DNA of 39,824 bases, taken from the NCBI GenBank assembly GCA_964384345.1, contig CAYLKD010000009.1, forward strand, positions 1-39,824. The letters are read 5' to 3'. Positions 15,384 to 22,920 of the stretch are shown piece after piece; within the stretch, counting starts at the first letter, position 1, and the number at the start of each line of letters is the position of its first letter. Position numbers and translations under genes: made by a program. The stretch comes from JASLCR01 sp964384345 (GTDB lineage Bacteria; Patescibacteriota; Saccharimonadia; Saccharimonadales; Saccharimonadaceae). The notes beneath the pieces were generated by a model, which saw nothing but the letters and a program-made list of their open reading frames with translations, was not told the origin of the DNA and ran no database searches.

Positions 15384-15899
15384 TTACAGCGCTGCTTCGA
15401 CTGCTGCCCAAACTGCTTCCTGGTTGTCAGTCGGGATAATAATAGTAACTTGGTCGCCAATATTAATCCGGAAGTAGGTTACGCTTGCAAGTAAGATGCG
15501 GTATTCACGGCCGTTTGCCTCGACGTAGTACGCGCCATCATGCTGAACAAGCATGCCGATGACCTGAGTACGGTCGACTGGACCGATTTGTTTGTAGATG
15601 AAACTCCCATCGTCGGCTATGGTGAGTTTTAATATGTCACCTTCAACAAGCTTCGATTTTGAAGCGTAGTTTGCTGGCACTGGGTATTCTTTGCCGTCTG
15701 GACCGGCCATTTTTTGGCCATCAAAAACTCCTTCGACAACTTTGCCGCTAACTTCTTCGCGGCTACTCGATGGAGTGACGACGTTACCGTCATCGCCGAT
15801 GATGCTAATGAGCAGCTCTGATGCTGCTGCCAGGTTTGTTTCAGCCTCCTGGATAAGCGCCCTAAGTCGCTTGACTTGTTTTTCTGGTATTTCAGACAT
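15384..15899 (-). CDS. Uncharacterised 171-aa protein with N-terminal helix and beta-rich repeat domain
   Basis: The start is at ATG 15899 (MSEIPEKQVKRLRALI), with AAAGGAAC about 14 bases upstream. Residues 1-35 form a likely coiled coil. After a Ser-rich linker, residues 50-110 (VEGVFDGQKMAGPDGKEYPV ... LKLTIADDGSFIYKQI) and 115-165 (GMLVQHDGAYYVEANGREYRIL ... GDQVTIIIP) look like two related small beta-barrel modules, possibly OB- or SH3-like. No signal peptide or membrane helix is present. From memory, similar proteins occur in Saccharibacteria without a known role. It has its own terminator, so it is probably a single-gene transcript. Confidence 0.7.
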   Translation of the reverse strand: MSEIPEKQVKRLRALIQEAETNLAAASELLISIIGDDGNVVTPSSSREEVSGKVVEGVFDGQKMAGPDGKEYPVPANYASKSKLVEGDILKLTIADDGSFIYKQIGPVDRTQVIGMLVQHDGAYYVEANGREYRILLASVTYFRINIGDQVTIIIPTDNQEAVWAAVEAAL

Positions 15900-16028
15900 A
15901 ATGTTCTCGCAGTTCCTTTGTCTGTTTTTGGTGGTATCACTCCTAGTAATATCAAGATTTGTGTAAAAGGTCAATAGTAGAGAGATTTCCACAAAGATTT
16001 TAGGGGTCAAAATTAAATTGTTGTAAAA

Positions 16029-17090
16029 TCAGCCGCGCTGCGGACCACGCCATACTCGGCTGCGCACCAAGGGGCCGGCCATCGATTCCTGATATGCAGC
16101 TAGTGCGCGGCTTTCTCTTGTAGGATCGGTGTTTGATCCGGTACGAAGTGCTACCCATAACATATCATCACGATTCTCTTTGGCGTATTTAAACGCCCCA
16201 GCTTCTGCCAGAACACCCGTAGTCTCTGGCATATCTTCCCAAGCATCATCTCCGTAGTCCGGCACTAGCTGCTGGCGTCTTAATATCTCATGGTGGAGCA
16301 TTTGACCAATGTCTGACGCTTCGACGCTCATGAATGAGAGTCTGTCGCTATGCTGCATCATGATATCAAATGGAGCTCGTCCAATTTGTCGTACCGGTGT
16401 CCCATCACACAATCCATCTAGGTCATCAACTGCTGTTAAATGACCGTTAGTAACACTTTTCTCGGCACTTTGATTTGCTGCAAATTGTACGCCTACTACC
16501 TGGTCGCGTGTTCCTGCAGTAGCTAGTAAGGTACTTGCAACTACGCTACCTCCACCGACAGGTACAAAAAAACGACGCACTTCTGCTTGTCTTGTTCGTT
16601 CGAGCACTTCGGCTGCAACAGTTGCATTACCGACAATGGCGTTCATGCTGTCATACGGAGATTGATGATACCATCCATTTTCCCGAGCTACGCGCTCTGC
16701 TTCAGCACCGGCTTCAGCTAGCTGACCATCAACGATATAAAGCTCTACTGCTGATCCCCCTACTCTTCTCGTTTGGTGTTGCTTTGACGCAGACATTCCT
16801 TCGGGGCCGTAAACCATTAAATATTTTCCTAAGACATTTGCGCTATATGCAGCACCACTTGCGGCGTTGCCAGCGCTTTCCAGTGTAAAGTGTTGATGAT
16901 TACTTGATGCCAGTGCGTTATACATACCACGCACCTTGAACGAGCCAGTTGGTTGTGTACCTTCATCCTTGACGCCTAGAAGCTGGTTATTCGGCAATAG
17001 CGTATCGAAGTGGAGCGGTGTGTTTTGGATTGCACGAGGAAGTCGCTCTCCAGCCTCTCGTATTGTTGCTTTTGTATGTCGTACATTCAT
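16029..17090 (-). CDS. PLP-dependent threonine/serine dehydratase-like protein
   Basis: A 353-aa fold-type II PLP enzyme. The lysine motif is GSFKVRGMYNAL (usual SFKxRG), the phosphate-binding or substrate loop is SAGNAASGAAYSANVLG, the Gly-rich loop is PVGGGSVVAS, and GSN appears near the end. It most resembles the catalytic domain of biosynthetic or catabolic threonine deaminase (threonine to 2-oxobutanoate and ammonia). There is no regulatory ACT domain. Start ATG 17090 is chosen because MNVRHTKATIREAGERLP matches family N termini and AGGTG is nearby; an in-frame upstream extension runs through a terminator-like hairpin. A branched-chain pathway is not visible, so the substrate and role are uncertain. 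Confidence 0.8.
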   Translation of the reverse strand: MNVRHTKATIREAGERLPRAIQNTPLHFDTLLPNNQLLGVKDEGTQPTGSFKVRGMYNALASSNHQHFTLESAGNAASGAAYSANVLGKYLMVYGPEGMSASKQHQTRRVGGSAVELYIVDGQLAEAGAEAERVARENGWYHQSPYDSMNAIVGNATVAAEVLERTRQAEVRRFFVPVGGGSVVASTLLATAGTRDQVVGVQFAANQSAEKSVTNGHLTAVDDLDGLCDGTPVRQIGRAPFDIMMQHSDRLSFMSVEASDIGQMLHHEILRRQQLVPDYGDDAWEDMPETTGVLAEAGAFKYAKENRDDMLWVALRTGSNTDPTRESRALAAYQESMAGPLVRSRVWRGPQRG

Positions 17091-17112
17091 TTGATTACAC
17101 CTATCTTTCCTA

Positions 17113-17141
17113 ATATAAAAACTCGGCCGCGGGGCCGAGTT
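17113..17141 (-). terminator. Terminator-like hairpin in the leader of the dehydratase gene
   Basis: A perfect nine-pair stem (AACTCGGCC / GGCCGAGTT) with a 4-base loop, followed on the minus strand by TTTATATTA. It lies only 23 bases before ATG 17090 and after the rplL terminator. It would therefore either end a short RNA or act as an attenuator for the dehydratase gene. Confidence 0.65.
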
Positions 17142-17255
17142 TGTTGATATTTTTTGTCGTAAATCGTCAACTACTAGCAGCACCGCCCACTTGGGGAGTC
17201 AATAATGCTAATAATAATTTGTTGACGTGACATTACATTTACCATACGCTTCAAA
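17142..17255 (-). promoter_or_regulatory. Possible attenuator leader of the dehydratase gene
   Basis: Between the rplL terminator and the 17113-17141 hairpin lie about 115 bases with AT-rich promoter-like sequence. A frame GTG CTG CTA GTA GTT (Val-Leu-Leu-Val-Val) starts at 17183. There is also a GTTGA/TCAAC pair that could form an earlier stem. The Leu/Val codons recall leader-peptide control, but the frame has no stop before the gene, so the idea is speculative. Confidence 0.3.
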
Positions 17256-17265
17256 AATCAAAAAT

Positions 17266-17292
17266 GCAACAAAAAACACCGCCGAAGCGGTG
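17266..17292 (-). terminator. Terminator of rplJ-rplL
   Basis: On the minus strand CACCGC-TTCG-GCGGTG is followed by TTTTTTG. It is 39 bases past the rplL stop. Confidence 0.9.
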
Positions 17293-17330
17293 CTAATTGT
17301 AACAAATGTGGTCGTATATGAATGAGTCGA

Positions 17331-17705
17331 CTATGAAAGTTCGACGGTTGCGCCAGCTTCTTCAAGCATCTTTTTGGCAGCGTCAGCGTCGTCTTTAGAA
17401 ACTTTTTCTTTGACTGGTGATGGTGCGTTGTCAACGATAGCTTTTGCTTCACCAAGACCAAGGCCAGTGAGTTCTTTAACAGCTTTGATAACTGCTACTT
17501 TTTGTGCACCAGCGTCTTTTAGTGTGACTGTGTAGTCAGACTTGACGTCTTCTTCAGCACCAGCGTCTGCAGCTGGGCCAGCAACAGCGACTGCAGCTGC
17601 TGCAGGCTCTATGCCGTATTCGTCTTTAAGGACGTTCTTTAGTTCGTTCACTTCGAGGACAGTCAATGCTGTCAGTTCTTTTGCAAGTTTAGCTATATCA
17701 GCCAT
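17331..17705 (-). CDS. rplL: 50S ribosomal protein L7/L12
   Basis: A 124-aa stalk protein. The N-terminal dimerisation helices (1-30: LAKELTALTVLEVNELKNVL) are followed by an Ala/Gly/Val-rich hinge (about 35-52) and the C-terminal factor-binding domain with KVAVIKAVKELTGLGLGEAKAIVD. It recruits EF-Tu, EF-G and IF2. Length is typical. It follows rplJ by 27 bases and ends at a strong terminator, so the pair forms its own operon. Confidence 0.98.
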   Translation of the reverse strand: MADIAKLAKELTALTVLEVNELKNVLKDEYGIEPAAAAVAVAGPAADAGAEEDVKSDYTVTLKDAGAQKVAVIKAVKELTGLGLGEAKAIVDNAPSPVKEKVSKDDADAAKKMLEEAGATVELS

Positions 17706-17732
17706 AACGTTGCTCCTTATTCTAAATTAAAT

Positions 17733-18257
17733 TTAACTTGTTGCTTTAGCTTCTACACCATCAAGTAGCGCATGAAGGTTGCCAGAAAGTGCGTTTGTCG
17801 TGTCATGCAGTGGGCTAAGAAGCTGTGCGATGACTTGAGCGACAAGCTCGTTTTTGCTAGGTAGACCAGCAAGTGCTTTCACTTCGTCGCTGCTGAGGCT
17901 CGTACCAAGGTCTGAAAAACCACCAACAAATTCGAGGTGTGGGTGTGTTTTCGCAAACTTGTCGAGTATCTGAGCTGGTGCGACTTCATCGTCTGAGCTA
18001 ATTGCGTAGAGAAGCTGACCCTGAAGATCTGTTGTATCAGTATCTTTGTAAGTAGGGTAGGCTTTCATCGCAACGCGCACCAGGCGGTTTTTGACAACAG
18101 TGATGCTTACGCCAGCTTCACGGGCCATCTTGCGGAGTTCTTGCAAGTCAGCGACGGTTAGGCCGTCATACTTTGCGTACACCGTAAGTTTTGCCGATTC
18201 GAGGCGTTCTGACATCTGGGCAACCAAAGCTTGTTTTTTATCGCGAGTAATTGCCAT
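17733..18257 (-). CDS. rplJ: 50S ribosomal protein L10
   Basis: A 174-aa stalk-base protein that anchors L7/L12 dimers through its C-terminal helix. The motifs are SAKLTVYAKYDGLTVADLQELRKMAREAG, VVKNRLVRVAMK and LAGLPSKNELVAQVIAQLL. The start is ATG 18257, with AGAAGGA seven bases upstream; an in-frame upstream extension has no support. It is preceded by a roughly 160-base leader from a good promoter, the expected place for L10-L12 autogenous control. Confidence 0.98.
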   Translation of the reverse strand: MAITRDKKQALVAQMSERLESAKLTVYAKYDGLTVADLQELRKMAREAGVSITVVKNRLVRVAMKAYPTYKDTDTTDLQGQLLYAISSDDEVAPAQILDKFAKTHPHLEFVGGFSDLGTSLSSDEVKALAGLPSKNELVAQVIAQLLSPLHDTTNALSGNLHALLDGVEAKATS

Positions 18258-18418
18258 AAAAATCCTTCTGTTTAACTTTGGTAATATCGACCACATTGTT
18301 AATGAACGCACCTGAAAATAGTTTCAGATGGACACACCACTTACTTGAGATAAGATATTCATCCTCGGTAGCGTATTAAGTGCAAGTGCACTGCTACTGT
18401 CTTTGGGTGATGTCATTA
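18258..18418 (-). promoter_or_regulatory. Candidate L10 autoregulatory mRNA leader
   Basis: The transcript from the promoter at 18422-18450 has a structured 5' region of about 160 bases. A clear stem (CATCTGAAA / TTTTCAGGTG, minus strand, near 18309-18330) and an ACCGAGGATGAA segment are visible. L10(L12)4 binds such a leader in many bacteria (Rfam L10_leader). The fold has not been computed. Confidence 0.5.
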
Positions 18419-18421
18419 AAA

Positions 18422-18450
18422 ATGATATACAATTCTAGCCTGTAAGTCAA
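18422..18450 (-). promoter_or_regulatory. Promoter of rplJ-rplL
   Basis: TTGACT (18450-18445) and TATCAT (18427-18422) are spaced by 17 bases on the minus strand. This is the best -35/-10 pair in the window and is back-to-back with the start region of the gene at 18496. Confidence 0.7.
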
Positions 18451-18495
18451 TACAATGTATGGACATACAATCAAATATATGATATTGTAACAGAC

Positions 18496-19332
18496 ATGTC
18501 AGAATTTATCAATCCTTCAGCTGTGGATCCAATTACTCTTACAACAGCTGTTGATCCAAGAAAGACAAATCTTATAGCGACTCGTGCGTCACTATGTCTC
18601 GCCGAAGAAATTTTAAACTCTGAAAATATGGGCGTAGATCCAAAGACTGGATTAGCGATAAGCAGAGCTGCTTCACTCGCGGTTACAACAGCATTTGCAA
18701 ATGGGCGCGAGGCTCACGCGCTTGCATTGGAGAAAGGTCGTCTACCCCTAAACTCTACTTATCCTAGCATGACCTCTGCGATTCGAACATTGTTACAGCC
18801 GCGACAAGATGGAGCAGATCGGTTCGGTCTCGAGCTGGGACATGTTTTGGTGGTTGGAGATACTAATAAAACTATGCATTATGCAGGTGGGATGCTCGAC
18901 GCACGATTTGCAGAGGCAGCTGAAGTAATTAGTGAAGAATTTCCAGGTACGGTTGATTTTATTACAGATGATCTTCCGCCAACGCGAGTCCTTTCGAGCG
19001 TTCTTAGAAAGTACCCGTTTGTAAATATAGCAGCGACGAAAACGCCTACCGTTGATATTAGAACTACTGACGATACTAGGGATAAGTTAGATGTATTTCG
19101 CCGTAATTTGTATGCAGTTACTAGTCCAGAAGCAAGTTCTATACGAATGCCTCTACCGCTGCAATCCGTTCATGAAATCATGCTACGACTGCTGAAGGAT
19201 CAGCGAGAACGGCTAGAGACGGAAAACGCTGTTCTCAAAGACGAGGATACCGGCGTATTAGTTACGCCTTTATCAGTAACGCTCGTAGGCCTACAAAGAG
19301 CAATTCACAATCCTATAGAAGCTGCTCAATAA
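18496..19332 (+). CDS. Uncharacterised 278-aa cytoplasmic protein
   Basis: I do not recognise a family. The protein has no membrane segment or signal peptide. A helical N-terminal half (about 25-100, RASLCLAEEILNSENMGVDP..., AISRAASLAVTTAFANGREAHAL) is followed by an alpha/beta-looking segment (about 115-185, GHVLVVGDTNKTMHYAGGMLD, TVDFITDDLPPTRVLSSVLRK). The C-terminal helix is charged and coiled-coil prone (LLKDQRERLETENAVLKDED). A TATTGT element seven bases before ATG 18496 could serve a leaderless message. It is divergent from rplJ and converges on tmk, so it is a stand-alone transcript. Codon use looks like its neighbours. Confidence 0.65.
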   Translation: MSEFINPSAVDPITLTTAVDPRKTNLIATRASLCLAEEILNSENMGVDPKTGLAISRAASLAVTTAFANGREAHALALEKGRLPLNSTYPSMTSAIRTLLQPRQDGADRFGLELGHVLVVGDTNKTMHYAGGMLDARFAEAAEVISEEFPGTVDFITDDLPPTRVLSSVLRKYPFVNIAATKTPTVDIRTTDDTRDKLDVFRRNLYAVTSPEASSIRMPLPLQSVHEIMLRLLKDQRERLETENAVLKDEDTGVLVTPLSVTLVGLQRAIHNPIEAAQ

Positions 19333-19400
19333 CACTTGGTTTACTGTAACTAAGCCCTACTCTCTTTAATCTATAATAACTTGACTACCTATTTCTTGAA

Positions 19401-20018
19401 TTAGCCTAAAAGGGCTTGTATCTCTAACTGAATGGCTTCGATAGATTGATCGGCATTAATTGTCGGATATCCATACTTATCTGCAATTTGCTTAAAACCG
19501 TCATTAATTTTTGACTGAAAACTATGATCCTTTGACTCAAATGTATCTTTTACAGTTGTTCCACGGCTTTCAATACGCTTGTTTCTTTCTACTTCATTCA
19601 ACTCTAAAATTATCGTAAAATCTGGATTCATATACTGCTCATCTGTGAATGTTTTGGTAGTTTGTTTTATTAAATCTACTGAAAGACCTTCTGCATACCC
19701 TTGGAATACAAGAGTAGAGAGGTAATTCCGGGCGCTCAACACCCACTTGCCCTCAGAGAGTGCTTGTTTCGCTTGTTGCCATATCTCATGTCTAGCAGCT
19801 GTAAACAAAAGTAAATTTGTTTCTGGCTCTCTTTCAAGCATTCCGTTTTTGATTATATCTCGCAAGGCGTCAGAGATCGGCGTGCCTGCAGGTTCATGAA
19901 CTACGAAGCTTTCTGTGCCTTTCGTTTTTTTTAGCCAATCGGCAAGAAGTTCGATTTGTGTGGATTTTCCGGTCCCGTCATTGCCTTCAATGACAATATA
20001 TTTCCCTCTTTGCTGCAT
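19401..20018 (-). CDS. tmk: Thymidylate kinase
   Basis: A 205-aa protein phosphorylating dTMP to dTDP. The P loop is IEGNDGTGKSTQI (8-20). VVHEPAGTPISDALRDII corresponds to the EPGGTxxGexiR motif (here AGTPIS). RNYLSTLVFQGYAEGL corresponds to the DRY/S-x-AYQG region, with N in place of the usual D, and the LID-like ESRGTTVKDTFES follows. The start overlaps the dcd stop by one base (TAATG), so the two are coupled. Confidence 0.92.
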   Translation of the reverse strand: MQQRGKYIVIEGNDGTGKSTQIELLADWLKKTKGTESFVVHEPAGTPISDALRDIIKNGMLEREPETNLLLFTAARHEIWQQAKQALSEGKWVLSARNYLSTLVFQGYAEGLSVDLIKQTTKTFTDEQYMNPDFTIILELNEVERNKRIESRGTTVKDTFESKDHSFQSKINDGFKQIADKYGYPTINADQSIEAIQLEIQALLG

Positions 20019-20740
20019 TATTTCATTCCACCGGTGAGACCCTGTATGACAGGCGCGGATACACGTGCATCTTTGAAAGCGCGGGGTAGCATCATTTCAG
20101 GGCGCCATGTCTTAATAAGTTCGTCTAAATCATCGGTGTGTTGGTATTTGCCACTCATGCCTTTACGCCCCTCTGCATAGCCACCTTCGACGGGTCCTGT
20201 ACGATGAAAAATTAGCTGTCCGACACGCTCACCCACCGGTAAAACAACACTTTCGTGCATATTGAGGTTGTAAATTTCCAACGTTATTCGATTGATGTAG
20301 CCTGGATCAACCCATCCGGCATCAAAACAAACGGCAACGCCATTTCTGCCCCAACTGGAACGACTTTTGACTTCGCAAGCACCACCATGTGTGCGTATGC
20401 CAACAAACTCATGGGTGTGCGCAAGTATTCGCTCACCGGGACTTAAGACGATGATCGGATGTTCCAAAGGTATGTTTGCGAAGGGCTGCTTATTATTTGC
20501 TTCGCACCATGCTTTATGACTTACTGCCTCAAGCGGTCCTTTAAAATAGCGTGCGACGTCCGCTTCATCAAACGGGTTATAAACACCCGTTGCTTCAGGA
20601 TTAAATTCCTGTTTGTAATAATAATGTCCCAGCGTAAAATCGAGACTTGCCTCGGATACGTGCTTTTCGTCAAATGGTACACAAACTATAGTGCCATCAT
20701 CAATTGCCTGCCGAATTTCGGTATTAGAATATACTCCCAT
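20018..20740 (-). CDS. dcd: dCTP deaminase
   Basis: A 240-aa member of the dUTPase-related Dcd family, making dUTP from dCTP (bifunctional forms give dUMP). Key motifs are VKSRSSWGRNGV (normally RSSLGR), FDAGWVDPGYINRITLEIYN with the catalytic Glu, and VGERVGQLIFHRTGPVE. It is longer than the usual 190 residues because of an internal stretch around 35-85 and a C-terminal tail of about 25 residues. It is the first gene of the dcd-tmk pair and is divergent from folA with a 35-base spacer, so their promoters interleave. Confidence 0.9.
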   Translation of the reverse strand: MGVYSNTEIRQAIDDGTIVCVPFDEKHVSEASLDFTLGHYYYKQEFNPEATGVYNPFDEADVARYFKGPLEAVSHKAWCEANNKQPFANIPLEHPIIVLSPGERILAHTHEFVGIRTHGGACEVKSRSSWGRNGVAVCFDAGWVDPGYINRITLEIYNLNMHESVVLPVGERVGQLIFHRTGPVEGGYAEGRKGMSGKYQHTDDLDELIKTWRPEMMLPRAFKDARVSAPVIQGLTGGMK

Positions 20741-20763
20741 AAACTGGAGCTATTGTAGCATGG

Positions 20764-20769
20764 TAGAAT
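20764..20769 (+). promoter_or_regulatory. -10 box of folA
   Basis: TAGAAT, 6 bases before ATG 20776, with no Shine-Dalgarno. The dcd-folA spacer is only 35 bases. Confidence 0.45.
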
Positions 20770-20775
20770 TAAGAT

Positions 20776-21258
20776 ATGAAAGCAATCGTCGTCGCAATAG
20801 ATCGAAAAAATGGCATCGGAGCCGATAATGATTTGTTGTGGCACAGTGATTTGCCAACCGATCTACAACATTTTAAAGACATCACAACTGGTGGGACAGT
20901 CATCATGGGTCGTAAGACATACGAAGGAATTGGCCGCGCTTTGCCAAATCGTGAGAATATCGTTGTGTCTCGGAAGCTACATGACACTCCTGGTGTGATT
21001 GTTGTCGACAGTATTGAAAATGCGTATTCGCTCGCTCAACACAATATCTACGTGATCGGCGGTGGTCAAATTTATGCGGCTACGATCGACGACATGGACG
21101 AATTATTTGTTACCGAAGTAGATGCAGAATTCCCTAAAGCTACTGTATCCTTCCCCACTATTGATCCGTCTATTTGGCACGAAATATCACGCGAACATCA
21201 TACGAAAGATGAAAAAAACAAATATAATTTTGATTTCGTTCACTATACCAAGAAGTAA
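20776..21258 (+). CDS. folA: Dihydrofolate reductase
   Basis: A 160-aa protein reducing dihydrofolate with NADPH, which regenerates folate after ThyA. Visible motifs are AIDRKNGIGADNDLLWHSDLP, DLQHFKDITTGGTVIMGRKTYEGIG (active-site Asp in LPTDLQHF) and YVIGGGQIYAATI. Length is typical. It is transcribed opposite to dcd-tmk and converges on the HAD gene with 5 bases between stops. thyA lies next to it beyond the HAD gene. Confidence 0.97.
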   Translation: MKAIVVAIDRKNGIGADNDLLWHSDLPTDLQHFKDITTGGTVIMGRKTYEGIGRALPNRENIVVSRKLHDTPGVIVVDSIENAYSLAQHNIYVIGGGQIYAATIDDMDELFVTEVDAEFPKATVSFPTIDPSIWHEISREHHTKDEKNKYNFDFVHYTKK

Positions 21259-21263
21259 ATTGA

Positions 21264-21872
21264 TTAATTAGTATTGACGCCAAGCTGCTGTAGCTGTGCC
21301 ACTAGCGAATCATAATCAGTAAACAAAATCGGCGTGTAGCCGCATTCGTATGCGGTACTTAGGCTCCGAGGCGTGTCATCGATGAATATAAGTTCTGAGA
21401 GTGGCACGCGTAACTCATCGGCAAGTAATCGGAACGCTGCGGGGTCTGGCTTGACCAACCCAGTTTCTGCAGAGATGTGAAACACGTCGAAGTGCTTGTC
21501 GAAGCCAGTTTTTCTCAGCTCATCAGCGCGCTCAGTCGAATTATTGCTGAGCAGTCCTATTTTATAACCATTGGTTCTCAAACGATCGACGAGAGAGTGC
21601 ACTTTAAAATTCGGCATATCTTTCTGAGAATTGCGATTGAAGTCGATTATTTGATCGAGTTTATCCAGTCGATCAATGTCTGTTAGTACGAGTCGCCATA
21701 ATTCGTTCCACGTAATATCTCCTTTCTGTACAGCTTTGTTATGCGAAAAATATGCAGCATCGTATTCTTCAGCTGTAACATCAAGTAGCTTGAGTGTTTG
21801 TTCGCGAATAATAGAACCAACTTCGCCGTTCAGTACCCCACCCCAGTCAAAACCAATCGCCGTATAAGCCAT
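21264..21872 (-). CDS. HAD superfamily (subfamily IA) hydrolase
   Basis: A 202-aa protein. Motif I is FDWGGVLNG (nucleophile Asp, with Gly at the second position as in many 'DxGGV' HAD-IA enzymes). Motif II is LLSNNSTE, motif III KPDPAAFRLLADEL and motif IV FIDDTPRS. A helical cap lies between residues 15 and 85. The substrate is unknown; nucleotide monophosphate or sugar phosphate is plausible given the thyA neighbour 2 bases upstream, with which it is almost certainly co-transcribed. Confidence 0.9.
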   Translation of the reverse strand: MAYTAIGFDWGGVLNGEVGSIIREQTLKLLDVTAEEYDAAYFSHNKAVQKGDITWNELWRLVLTDIDRLDKLDQIIDFNRNSQKDMPNFKVHSLVDRLRTNGYKIGLLSNNSTERADELRKTGFDKHFDVFHISAETGLVKPDPAAFRLLADELRVPLSELIFIDDTPRSLSTAYECGYTPILFTDYDSLVAQLQQLGVNTN

Positions 21873-21874
21873 AG

Positions 21875-22795
21875 CTAGACCGCGATAGGAGCTTTTATTG
21901 GTGGATGCGGATCGTACCCCTCGAGTCGGATATCGTCAAAGGTAAATCCATCGATAGTTTTAATGTCTGGATTAAGCCATAGCGTCGGGAGAGCTTTCGG
22001 TGTTCGTGAGAGCTGCTCAGTTACCTGGTCGAGGTGATTCAGGTAAATATGCGTGTCTGCAAGCGTATGGACGAACTCGCCTTGCTCAAGCCCTGTGACT
22101 TGAGCAACCATTGCTAGGAGCAGCGAATACGAGGCAATATTGAACGGCACGCCGAGAAAGGTGTCAGCGCTGCGTTGGTATAAATGGAGGCTGAGTTTGC
22201 CATCTGCAACGTAAAACTGAAACAGACTATGACATGGTGGCAAGCCGCCAATTTGAACGATCTCATCGATTTCCGCAACATTCCAAGCGCTCACGATGAT
22301 ACGCCGTGAATCTGGTGAGGTTTGGATAGTGTTGATTGCCTGTGCAATTTGATCTATATACCCGCCCTTGCCATCCGGCCACTTTCGCCATTGGACACCG
22401 TAGACTGGACCCAAATCGCCCCATTTTTTGGCAAATTCGTGATCAGTAGCAATTTTCGAAATAAACGTTTTAATGCCAATTTTCCATTCATCTGAGTCAG
22501 CTGATGGGACGGGTAAATTATTTTTTTGGAGATAGGCTTTGTACGGCCACTCATCCCATATATGAACATTATTTTGTGCTAAATATTCGATGTTGCCATT
22601 TCCCTGTAAGAACCACAATAATTCGTGTACAACAGAGTTAAAATACAGTTTCTTAGTAGTTACCGCAGGAAAGCCTTCGGCAAGATTGTAGCGAACTTGT
22701 CGGCCAAATACGCTTTTAGTTCCCGTACCTGTTCGGTCAGTCTTGATATTGCCGTTATCAAGTATGTCTTGCAGTAAATCTAAGTATTGACGCAT
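21875..22795 (-). CDS. thyA: Thymidylate synthase ThyA
   Basis: A 306-aa classical folate-dependent thymidylate synthase (dUMP to dTMP). The motifs are DRTGTGTKSVFGRQVRYNL, the catalytic Cys in GGLPPCHSLFQFYV, QRSADTFLGVPFNIASYSLL and DTHIYLNHLDQV. AAAGGAC lies nine bases upstream of ATG 22795. Presence of ThyA with FolA fits the classical rather than the ThyX route. Confidence 0.98.
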   Translation of the reverse strand: MRQYLDLLQDILDNGNIKTDRTGTGTKSVFGRQVRYNLAEGFPAVTTKKLYFNSVVHELLWFLQGNGNIEYLAQNNVHIWDEWPYKAYLQKNNLPVPSADSDEWKIGIKTFISKIATDHEFAKKWGDLGPVYGVQWRKWPDGKGGYIDQIAQAINTIQTSPDSRRIIVSAWNVAEIDEIVQIGGLPPCHSLFQFYVADGKLSLHLYQRSADTFLGVPFNIASYSLLLAMVAQVTGLEQGEFVHTLADTHIYLNHLDQVTEQLSRTPKALPTLWLNPDIKTIDGFTFDDIRLEGYDPHPPIKAPIAV

Positions 22796-22860
22796 ATTGT
22801 ATGTCCTTTCACTAAATAATATCGTAAATTACGTTTTATTGATACGGACGCAGTTCCGTG

Positions 22861-22900
22861 TAAAAAAATTGACCCTCCGCTTTTTCGAAAGGCCAATTGT
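22861..22900 (-). terminator. Terminator of rplA
   Basis: On the minus strand AATTGGCC pairs with GGGTCAATT (one G-T) and is followed by seven T. It begins 20 bases after the rplA stop. Confidence 0.75.
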
Positions 22901-22920
22901 TTTAACTTTACCAATATCAA

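Noticed and set aside
17183..17199. Val/Leu-rich leader peptide before the dehydratase gene
   Set aside because: The frame runs without a stop into the dehydratase gene, so it is not a separate leader peptide; kept only as a weak hint in the attenuator finding.
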